From contig OX485804.1 of assembly GCA_950295325.1 (NCBI GenBank), forward strand, positions 10,168,001 to 10,232,000: a stretch of DNA of 64,000 bases. Direction: 5' to 3'. Origin of the DNA: Polytrichum commune. Lineage: Eukaryota > Streptophyta > Polytrichopsida > Polytrichales > Polytrichaceae. The first letter of the stretch is position 1, and each line of letters begins with the position of its first letter. The translations under genes and the position numbers were made by a program. Below the pieces are notes generated by a model. The model ran no database searches. It was not told where the DNA came from and was given only the letters and a program-made list of their open reading frames with translations. Positions 56,407-64,000 of this stretch are shown piece by piece.

Positions 56407-57190
56407 TAGTCCAACCTCATTAATATGACACTCGTTTACACAACACCCTCAATATTACGACACATTTTTACGAGACAAAACTTTATAGTTCAAAACTCCC
56501 TCTTTTATACGACTACAACACTCGATGATGCAACATATAGAATCTATGTTTTGTCATATTAAATAGGTAGTTAATGCTAGAATTCCTTTCATCTACAATG
56601 TACATCTAAAATACATCCATTTTCACTTGGGAACCACTTGGGAACTTCACTTATTATTGGGAACTTAATGATAATTAGGGTTACTAATGTAGGATGGACA
56701 TGGTTAGGGTGAGAGTGGCCTCATGCCTAGTATGTTGCTTTGTACACGGGTGATGTAATATCACTAGTATCTTGATGCTAAACGTCATGCATCATTGTAG
56801 TCTAGTTTCTTATTAAAGAACTCTTCATATTTTGGTGTTAATGAAATTATTAGTTTCCAAAAGTTAGATGGGAATTTAGATAAGATGACAATTGCTAACT
56901 TGAGTAGGCAACACCAAAGATCTTTGGACTCTTATTTTAAGAGTTCTTGAGAATATTTGTAATTGTTTGGAGTTGTAAGTTATTATTTCATACCATCTAT
57001 ATTGCTTAAACTCGTTGTATATATTTTAAAGCTCATATTACTTATGTTTTCATATTCCCTCAATAATATGACAACTTTATTTTTCATATTGATGAGAAGA
57101 CGACAACTCGATAATACGACTTTTATTGGATTACCCAAAAATGTCATACTAAAGAGGGAGAAAAATAGTGCAAAGATTTCTCCCAGGCCA
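56407..57190 (+). mobile_element. Pogo/Lemi1-like element, related to 31993-33150
   Basis: It starts TAGTCCAACCTCATTAATATGACACTCG after a TA and follows the copy at 31993 through GTTCAAAACTCCCTCTTTTATACGAC, TCCATTTTCACTTGGGAAC, GTACACGGGTGATGTAATATCAC, GGCAACACC.A.AGATCTTTGGACTC and GTCATACTAAAGAGGGAGAA. It lacks about 330 bp present in the other copy (roughly 32560-32930). No transposase is visible. It lies 290 bp from the palindromic LTR element. Confidence 0.5.
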
Positions 57191-57904
57191 TCACACCCCC
57201 TTACCTTCAAAACCACGTGTGATAAAAGTTTGCTACCCTATATTATATGCCATATATAATATTTTTTTTTCCTACATATGCATAACCATTGATAATATCT
57301 TTTGTACATATTTTTTGAAAATTTTAGGCATCTTAAATTTTTTGCGTCAATTTTGCGTCAATATTTTATTTTTATTTAAAAAAAATCATCAAATTTGGTT
57401 ATTATTTTTTACTATGTAATAGATACCATGTATATCTACTCATGAAAAACAATTGATAAAATTTTGACCCATTTTGGTGATGCTTTATGTAGAAAGTAGA
57501 TTTTATTTATCGCATGTGGTGTTCAACTTGACAATGGAGTGCACCCCCCGAGAGATTTCCTTAAGGAAGAAATATTTTATTGAAGTTGGAGTTCTATGGA
57601 GGCCAAGTATGTTGTCCGAGGCTTTGAGGTTGCCCAAGAAACTTGACCTCCCGAGAACTCCCCTTGAAAAAAGTGTGGCCACGTCGCCAACCATGTCATT
57701 ATTTCATCCCTGTACAAAGTTCTCCACCAAAATGTAAACCACCACTGGACAAGAGTGACACTCAAATTTCAGAATTCCCCTAGAATTCTTGACCGGAGGA
57801 CTTCTCCAGCGTAGTGTAAAGTGACAATGTCAGAATGGACACTGCGCTGCACTGAAAGACATGGTAACCGTTGGGAACTCGCACGGGAACTGGGTTCCCG
57901 TGGA

Positions 57905-57913
57905 TTAGGGTTT
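57905..57913. promoter_or_regulatory. Telo-box (TTAGGGTTT) upstream of RPP3
   Basis: This is the reverse complement of the plant telo-box AAACCCTAA, common in promoters of ribosomal protein and other translation genes. It lies 138 bp before the P3 start codon. Confidence 0.6.
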
Positions 57914-58007
57914 GGAGCTCGTCTCCTTCTTGTAGATGCAGAGAGCTCTTTGTCCTTCCTTTAGCATTGCCACAGCTGCAGCCTCGCTCTCGTCTCGCTT
58001 CGAGGCT

Positions 58008-58016
58008 TTAGGGTTT
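58008..58016. promoter_or_regulatory. Second telo-box (TTAGGGTTT) close to the RPP3 start
   Basis: A second perfect TTAGGGTTT 35 bp before the ATG, probably in the 5' leader. Paired telo-boxes near the start are typical of plant ribosomal protein genes. Confidence 0.6.
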
Positions 58017-58050
58017 CACTCCCTCCGCAGAAACTAAGCAAGCAGCGGCA

Positions 58051-59226
58051 ATGGCGGTCTTCACTTTCATCGTGCACCACACTTCTGGCACATGGACTGC
58101 CAAGCAGCACTCCGGTGACCTGGAGTCCAGCGCCGCCACCACCTGGGAGCTTTCTCGCAAGCTCACCCAGCTCGCCTTGGAGTCTGCTGGCTCCGGCGCT
58201 GTCTCCTCCAGCTTCTCCCTCATCACCCCTACCTCGGCTGTTGCTCAGGTCAGAATACTCTTCACCGTTGTACTCTTTGTCTCTGGTGTTTGAACCCGTA
58301 ATTGTTTCTGCACGACATCTTCGAGAATGTATAATCCATGGGATTGATATCGTTTTGGATGTTGCCGCTCTACTGAGAGCTTCCAGGTACATAATCATGG
58401 GATGGCTTAGCTCCGTGATTATGAGTGCAGTATGATTAGGTCATCGTAGACCAACACGAATGTTTTTTCGGTGTCATCCTCCCCAGTTGTGACCCCCCCC
58501 CAATCCATCTCACCGTCCTACTCTCGACTTAGAAACTTGGAGGATGTAGTCCGTGGTCTCCCCATCGTTTGGGATGGTGTCCTGTTGAGAGCGAAAACAT
58601 TATTTTGCGAATTGCGTATCTCGGAAATATGTTTTAGGTAATCAGACATACAATGTTTTTGCAGTTATCATCCTCCCTGGATTTGGCTTTTGAACTGTAT
58701 CTCTCTCCACATGGCCTCTTGGAGGATGGATTTACCCTTATTATAGATGGTGTCCTTCTACTGAGTCTCCAGGAACATAATCTCCGGATGGCATAGCTTG
58801 GTGATTTTATGTGAATTACATTTTAGGTCATCATAGATCAACTAGACTGTTTTTACAGTCATCGTCCTCCCTGGTTGTGCCTTTTGTTTCTTTCAACATA
58901 TGTATTCTTCTCAATGACCATGTAACTGTACACTTCCGTGTAGGATGTGTGTGTCATTGTGGAGGTATTTATTGAACAGCAAATTTCCTGACAGTTTTGA
59001 TAGTAAGGGATCGTGAAACTTTTTTAGCACAATCTAAGATGGTGTTGAATTGATAAAGCAGGTTATCGTTGGTGGCGGCGGTGGAGGCGCCTCATTCTCA
59101 TCGGGAGCAGCTGCTCCCTCAGGAGGTGCTGCACCTGCAGCGGCTGCTGCTGAAGAGAAGAAGGAAGAGAAGGAAGCCGAGAAGGAGGAGAGTGACGATG
59201 ACATGGGTTTTTCCCTTTTCGACTAG
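58051..59226 (+). CDS. RPP3: 60S acidic ribosomal protein P3 (two exons)
   Basis: P3 is the plant-specific member of the acidic P-protein family of the 60S ribosomal stalk, which recruits translation factors. Exons 58051-58248 and 59062-59226 (donor CAG^GTCAGA, acceptor GCAG) join in phase 0 to 120 residues, the usual size. The N-terminus [20 protein letters not shown] is typical of P3. A Gly-rich and Ala-rich hinge ([10 protein letters not shown]..., [12 protein letters not shown]) leads to the acidic tail [13 protein letters not shown], the conserved P-protein C-terminus. The 813-nt intron holds three roughly 130-220-bp imperfect repeats around TTAGGTCATCATAGA and GTCATCCTCCCTGG. Telo-boxes upstream suggest control shared with other translation genes. 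Confidence 0.95.
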
Positions 59227-61190
59227 ACGGTCTTTAGGGTTTGTGAGTTTCACAATTTTTCAGAATCAAAGAATGTCATTATGAGGCGATGTCTATTATA
59301 ATCTCGTGCTCTGTAGAGGTTTGCATCAATCAAAGGCGTGATGCTCCTTGAGTTGAATCTGCCACGAAGCCTACATGGGATGATGTTGGTGAATGTATCA
59401 TTTATCTCACATATTGACAACGGCCTTGTTTTGCACTAAGAATGATGTACCTGAGTACCTTGAAGGTTGTGCTGTGTTGCATGTGAACATTTAAGGATTT
59501 TACATGATGTCCTGAAAACATGCATATCTTTACAGCCTGTGCTTTCTGAGTTGCACAAAGTTGTGCATTGCAATATCTAATGAATTGTGACTTCTACTGA
59601 AGCACTGTTACTTAGGCTCTATAACTTGTAAATTCAGGATTCGTTACACATTAATTAATGCTATCGACGGGAAGATATTGCAAATTTTCTATGTAATATA
59701 GTTCCCCGAGCATATTTTTGTGGATTTGGAGAGGAATGGGTTAATCCGAATATCATTGTTGGTTTTTTATCATGTGCCTCTGGGACATGTTGAAATTATT
59801 GGCACATGGTCCGGGGTTGTTTATTGTAGTATCTTCATAGTTTAATTGGTCTACACTTTTAATAGTGGCTCTTTACTCTTAGAACATAGAATCTATGGAA
59901 GAGTAGCCATGAATGATGTGTGCCCTTCTCCCAGAGCGTCTTCTATTGAAATACGGGGATAATCATCGAAAAACTTCATTTTGTTCAGTCCGAACATTAT
60001 CTAGCGATACCTTGGGCCGATACCAAGCTATGTTGGGACTGCCCATGGTAGACAATTTTTTGTGGAAGAACTTGTTTTTCCTCATGCACCTCCCCGGGTC
60101 TCCAAAGAAAACTGCCTATGTCTGAGGATAATCGCATATTATCATAAACATCCAAAGAATTATCACGGATAATCACAACATTGTAATAAGCTTAGATGTC
60201 TGTGATGAACCAAATGGCCTTGACCTCGTGAGTACAATCAATCCACTGAATCTATGGAACACTTGATTAATCACATGTTATGATTCTTATTATGGGTCAC
60301 ACTTGTTGTCAATTATTCACATTGAATTATGCAACCAACTTCAGCTCAACAGAGACTTGCTGTAACAGTTGAAGAAAATATTTGCAGATTTCAAAGTAGT
60401 GCACAAGGACTTTCAGTGCTGATTGGTAAATCTGAGCTTAGTTAAGTGGGTGTTGCTGCAAAATGTAGACTGGAGTGGTACAATAGATGCACCACAGTCA
60501 CCATGGCCCATCTTACCTTCCAAGAGGTGCATACACATTGCATCAATTTCTTAAGAGCCTACTCATAACATTTTAAAGTGGGGAGAGCTTTTTCTCTTTC
60601 CCTGGGCATAACTTAGCCAGCTGCACTTTGATTGTGAAATAAGAAGTGCAAGATGCAGAACCTTGGTTCAATTTCAGCCTGAACCTTAAGTGGATGGAAC
60701 AGAGGGAGGAGGCTTTACTACGTTCAGCAAGAAAACATACCTCATAGCTCCTTCAGAGGTTGAGGAATGTTATATATGAAGGACACACTATGGGAATTGC
60801 AGTTCCTAATCACTAGTTCACTTCTTTGGATGGCTTTATGATCTACTACGATAGTAGGTTTCCACTCCATATTTATGTATTTGGAACTAGTGGACTAGAA
60901 CCAGTGGTAAGGAACCCCAATCCCCGTAGTGATTTCTAATTGATTTGTGAATTAATTGCCAGGTTAGAGAATGCCCATGTGCAGCCATGCTCAGATTTTC
61001 TACATCCTGACTTATATTTCTGGACCTAAATTGCTAGGTTAGAGGATTCCCAAAGCCTTATGAAATCAAAATTCATCTACGCGAGTAGTTCATTTGAGAA
61101 CTTGTAACCATTTACCTAATCAAACAACATGCATGAGCCTTGCAAAAAACCAAAATTATGTAAGACTTTGATGATCCTGAGCCAAAGTAA
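59227..61190. other. Intergenic stretch downstream of RPP3
   Basis: It presumably includes the RPP3 3' untranslated region. I see no other gene. A near-palindrome around 60790-60945 pairs GGGAATTGCAGTTCCTAATCACTAGTTC with GAACCAGTGGTAAGGAACCCCAATCCC, consistent with a small MITE of roughly 150 bp. Confidence 0.4.
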
Positions 61191-61199
61191 GCATTTCTG

Positions 61200-61625
61200 A
61201 ACATCATCGCCGATCCACACATATTACTAGGACTCATTCCACTTAGTTCTAGACTTGAACAACCAATTGCGGATCCACACTAATTTTCATCTCATTGGTT
61301 ATTTTTACTAAATCTTAGATCTAAACAACCAATGGCCGATCCATAGAGATTATCCGAGTCATCTCATTAACTCTTTCTACTGAATTCTGGACCTGCACAA
61401 CCAACTGCAGATCCACACAGATTATCATCTCATTAACTCTTTCTACTAAATCCTGGACCTAAATAACCAACTGCAGATCCACACAGATTATCATCTCATT
61501 AATTCTTTCTACTAAATCCTGGACCTGAACAACCAACTGCAGATCCACACAGATTATCATCTCATTAATTCTTTCCACTAAATTCTAGACCTGAACAATC
61601 AACTGCAGTTGATCACATGCGCACC
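61200..61625. repeat. 66-bp tandem repeat, about six copies
   Basis: The unit contains CCAACTGCAGATCCACACAGATTATCATCTCATTAACTCTTTCTACTAAATCCTGGACCTGAACAA. CCAACTGCAG recurs at 61401, 61467, 61533 and (as TCAACTGCAG) 61599, an exact 66-bp spacing, with older diverged units at about 61261 and 61329. It is non-coding and lies next to the tRNA cluster. Confidence 0.8.
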
Positions 61626-61832
61626 TCTCTAGTAACCTGGTTATTCATTCGCAGAACAAGAGCTCAAGCTTATCATTATTATTGGGATTCATCTCTGGGA
61701 TTGCATTGGAGAACTTCAAGTAACCACTCACCTGAACAAACAAAATCCATCACGAGCCTCGTAGAAAAACAAAAAAACTTGCCATGCCGATGACTCCGGC
61801 TGACAACACGCTGGTTCACGCAAGCTCCTGAC

Positions 61833-61904
61833 GACCATGCTGGGGATCGAACCCAGAGTCTCTTGCTCCGTAGGCAAGCGCCTTATCCATTGGGCCACAC
61901 GGTC
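61833..61904 (-). tRNA. trnR-ACG: tRNA-Arg (anticodon ACG), copy 1
   Basis: The 72-nt minus-strand sequence starts GACCGTG and ends CATGGTC, a 7-bp acceptor stem with one G-T pair. The anticodon arm is CTTGC-CTACGGA-GCAAG, anticodon ACG. The T arm contains GGGTTCGATCCC (B box), and GGCCCAATGG matches the A box. There is no intron. The 3' CCA is not encoded. A run of seven T lies about 60 nt beyond the 3' end. Confidence 0.93.
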
Positions 61905-62061
61905 ATGTGCTCTCTTGGTTGCCACGGTTAAAGGGGCAAGATATCTTGGCCCCACCGCAAAATCTCTTGGAAATTTGTGCACGTGACAGTAGGCAACGTA
62001 AGCAAAATTACTGGCTACATCTTAATAACGTGCACTTTGTAGGTCTCTGACCGAGAAATAC

Positions 62062-62133
62062 GACCATGCTGGGGATCGAACCCAGAATCTCTTGCTCCGT
62101 AGGCAAGCGCCTTATCCATTGGGCCACACGGTC
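62062..62133 (-). tRNA. trnR-ACG: tRNA-Arg (anticodon ACG), copy 2
   Basis: Identical to copy 1 except for one base in the variable/T-arm junction region (AGATTCTGGG in place of AGACTCTGGG). The acceptor, anticodon and T stems are intact. The starts of copies 1 and 2 are 229 bp apart, and the flanking DNA is duplicated too. Confidence 0.93.
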
Positions 62134-62308
62134 ATGCCCTCCTTTGGTTGCCACGGTTAAATGGCCAACATAACCTGGCCCCCACCGCACAATCTCTTGG
62201 AAATTTGGGCATCGTGGCAGTAGGCAACCTAAGCAAAACCGCTGGGTACATCTTCATGATGTGCGCTCTGTGAGAAGAGCCGTTCTCAGATCTCTGATAG
62301 AGTGATGC

Positions 62309-62380
62309 GACCATGCTGGGGATCGAACCCAGAATCTCTTGCTCCGTAGGCAAGCGCCTTATCCATTGGGCCACACGGTC
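62309..62380 (-). tRNA. trnR-ACG: tRNA-Arg (anticodon ACG), copy 3
   Basis: Same sequence as copy 2, 247 bp further on. The DNA on its 5' side (above 62380) differs from that of the other copies, so the duplicated unit ends at this tRNA. Internal promoter boxes and stems are intact. Confidence 0.93.
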
Positions 62381-62404
62381 TTATATGCTCGTATTATGCT
62401 TGAT

Positions 62405-63030
62405 AAATTATTTATTTATTATTCTTACGCACAAACAGGAATAACATGTTTGAAACAGAAATGATGCTAAAGGAAACGACTTCAAGCACTTGCAGTGGAG
62501 TACAAAACATGAAGGTAAGTTTCTGATAGCAACGAATGGGAGATGAAGTAACATCGGAATTTCTGTTCTGGATAGAGAAAAGAGAGCAAGAATAATGTCT
62601 GGGGTTAGTGGATGGAGGTGAGGAATTGAGCTTAAAATCGTGTTGAGGGGATTGTAGGAATGCGATTTGTGCTGATTTAAGGGGAGCAAGTGGAGTGATA
62701 CACAATTTAAATTGAAATTGCTGTGATTGACATGCTCATAAGTGGATTATATTAGGGTTGAGGAATTGAATCTGGTTGAGGGAGGATTGGTAGACTACTT
62801 TTGCATGCGATGAAGTTATTAGGTTTGAAGATAATGGGGGAATTGGTGGATGCAGGTGAGGAATTGAATCTATTGTTGGGGGGATTGGAGACGAGTGTGC
62901 TTAATTCAAGAAAGCAGAGAGATGGATAAGTGCTTGGTGTGAGAATTATTTGGAATTGGTGCATGTTTGATATAAGAGCGGAGGGGAATTAAGTTCTCGG
63001 GGTTGAGGGGATAGAGGTGAGGAATTAATG
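62405..63030. other. G- and A-rich intergenic stretch
   Basis: It has no gene. A phrase like GGTGGATG(C/G)AGGTGAGGAATTGA recurs loosely at about 62605, 62755, 62850 and 63000, so the stretch may be an old, diverged tandem repeat continuing into 63036-63335. Confidence 0.35.
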
Positions 63031-63035
63031 TGGCA

Positions 63036-63335
63036 GAGGTTTCGGAAGGAATTGGATAGGGAATGATGTGTATTTCATTGAAGTGAGCAGAAAGACATGG
63101 AGCAACTTAGTGCATGATGGCAGAGTGGAAGGGGATTGGCGTACCAGCAGACTCGTGTAGAAGCGGATGAGATTAAGATCTAGCTGAGGTTTTGGAAGAA
63201 ATTTGATAGGGAATGATATGTATCCCATTCAATTGAGCAGAGACATTGAGCAACTTAGTGCTTGATGGGAGATTGGATTGGAATTCGCGTACCAGCAGGG
63301 TCATGTAGAAGCAATTGAGGTTAGGGTGGAGTGGA
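63036..63335. repeat. Two tandem 150-bp units upstream of the last gene
   Basis: GAGGTTTCGGAAGGAATTGGATAGGGAATGATGTGTAT at 63036 recurs at 63186, and both are followed by GAGCAACTTAGTGC, GATGG.AGA and GCGTACCAGCAG. The second unit ends within 70 bp of the start codon of the next gene, so the duplication lies in its promoter or leader. Confidence 0.7.
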
Positions 63336-63394
63336 TAGAGGTGAAGTATCGTAAATCTGCTTGAGAGGGGTTGGGGAAAGAAAAATCCTGAGCG

Positions 63395-63609
63395 ATGGAG
63401 GAAGTGCGGCAGTTGCATGGGAGGAGCTCTGCACATGTGGAGCCGCACCCGGCCCCTCCTCAACCGACATCGCAGCAAAGTTTCGATAGCATGCGGAGCG
63501 ACTTGCAACGCAAATTGCAAGAGCTTTACAGGTTTGAGCTCATGCCCAAGACATTCCTCGTCAAGTTCCGGCAGCGAGTCGAGGGGTTTCAAATTGGCGC
63601 CAACTTTGA
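63395..63609 (+). CDS. First exon of an unidentified gene (continues beyond the window)
   Basis: The ATG at 63395 opens MEEVRQLHGRSSAHVEPHPA, then a Pro/Gln-rich stretch and a predicted helical segment LQRKLQELYRFELMPKTFL followed by VKFRQRVEGFQIGANFE. A consensus donor GAG^GTAATC ends the exon at 63609, after 71 complete codons and two bases. The next exon would lie beyond 64000 or be too short to see. The helical part faintly resembles protein-interaction helices of transcription cofactors such as RST domains, but I do not recognise the family. Confidence 0.5.
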
Positions 63610-64000
63610 GGTAATCGGTTGTTTGACTGTGAAGTACCTAGTGCCCATTTCTTTGCGTATTCCAGTTCGGATGCTTTGGCCTAAGTAAGAGATGCATTTT
63701 AGAAGCAACAATGTAGACTAAGGTTTAGAATCCAGTAAGCTTCACAAAATGACATGAAGGATTACCCATTTTGTAGCATCATTATTTCTTGATTTCCGAT
63801 GTTAAAAGTTTAGCAGATGTTTATCGTGATTGATACCAGGGAATAATCTTTTGCCAGGTAAGAATTATGTGGTTTTCGGGTCGAAACACATACATTGCAT
63901 GTGCTGGAACATTGCCCTTATTTACGTCCTTCCTGTACACGGCAACTGTGGTTGAATGGGTTATCTGGCCAATTTGAGCAACGAGACGATTATGTTCATA
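63610..64000 (+). other. Probable intron 1 of the last gene
   Basis: Following the donor at 63610 the sequence is AT-rich with stops in all plus frames and no clear coding exon before the window ends. Confidence 0.4.

Larger units (their letters stand above)
61833..62380. repeat. Tandem ~229-247-bp units each carrying a tRNA-Arg gene
   Basis: Between the tRNAs the segments TTGGTTGCCACGGTTAAA, CTTGG(C)CCC(C)ACCGCA, ATCTCTTGGAAATTTG, CAGTAGGCAACNTAAGCAAAA and TACATCTT recur in order. The cluster therefore arose by tandem duplication of a unit larger than the tRNA gene. Confidence 0.85.

Noticed and set aside
54395-57823. One large transposon bounded by TTTACACTAC at 54398 and its inverse near 57815
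   Set aside because: The inverse also occurs at 54537, only 145 bp away, so a small element plus an unrelated relic is equally likely; I could not find a matching target duplication.
61728-62374. Repeated peptide VAQWIRRLPTEQE on the minus strand
   Set aside because: This is the translation of the three tRNA-Arg genes and their duplicated flanks, not a protein family.
63173-63592. 139-residue minus-strand open frame
   Set aside because: It overlaps the better-supported first exon at 63395 on the plus strand and runs through the tandem 150-bp repeats.

Overview
The window looks like nuclear DNA from a land plant that still makes swimming sperm, most likely a bryophyte (moss or liverwort); a fern or lycophyte is possible. 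The plant signals are two pectin methylesterase genes, a plant-type acidic ribosomal protein P3 gene with telo-boxes, a group II intron maturase-like gene of nuclear type, GT-AG introns and many plant transposon families. The motile-sperm signal is a 5.1-kb open frame for the axonemal protein CFAP44. Genes are sparse: about seven probably functional protein genes and three tRNA genes in 64 kb, with the rest mostly transposons and decayed copies.

Layout. 0.8-9.6 kb: a decayed Roco (LRR-Roc-COR) gene on the minus strand, with a dimeric hAT element in the intron that splits its P-loop, plus a scrap of a second Roco copy. 9.7-11.6 kb: half of a fold-back element and a small SINE-like insertion. 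11.8-14.5 kb: pectin methylesterase 1 (intact). 15-21.2 kb: Copia and LINE remnants, a 1.5-kb fold-back element and a Tourist-like MITE. 22.4-26.5 kb: pectin methylesterase 2, in four exons, which lacks one catalytic Asp. 28.2-31.7 kb: a maturase-like reverse transcriptase gene whose N-terminal exon has been tandemly multiplied. 32-36.6 kb: a region with pogo-like ends enclosing a broken PIF/Harbinger transposase. 37-38.9 kb: a trihelix-type gene and a divergent small unknown gene. 41-43 kb: CACTA-like remnants. 43.9-49 kb: CFAP44. 49-57.8 kb: non-coding DNA with tandem duplications and a strikingly regular palindromic retroelement. 58-59.2 kb: ribosomal protein P3. 61.2-62.4 kb: a 66-bp satellite and three tandem tRNA-Arg(ACG) genes. 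63.4 kb: the first exon of an unidentified gene that continues past the window.

The most unusual object is at 54544-56117. Two inverted LTR-like arms, apparently identical over 726 bp, face each other across a tRNA-iMet primer-binding site and are flanked by a 5-bp target duplication. Each arm carries about eleven micro-palindromes that share a TAGAC core while their stems change in compensating pairs. The second notable structure is the array of interchangeable phase-0 exons at the start of the maturase-like gene.

The genes do not form a pathway. The two pectin methylesterases are a local paralogous pair acting on cell-wall pectin. CFAP44 acts in sperm flagella, P3 in the ribosomal stalk, and the maturase-like protein presumably in organellar intron splicing. 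All splice sites were read by eye from consensus and frame; none was tested with transcripts.
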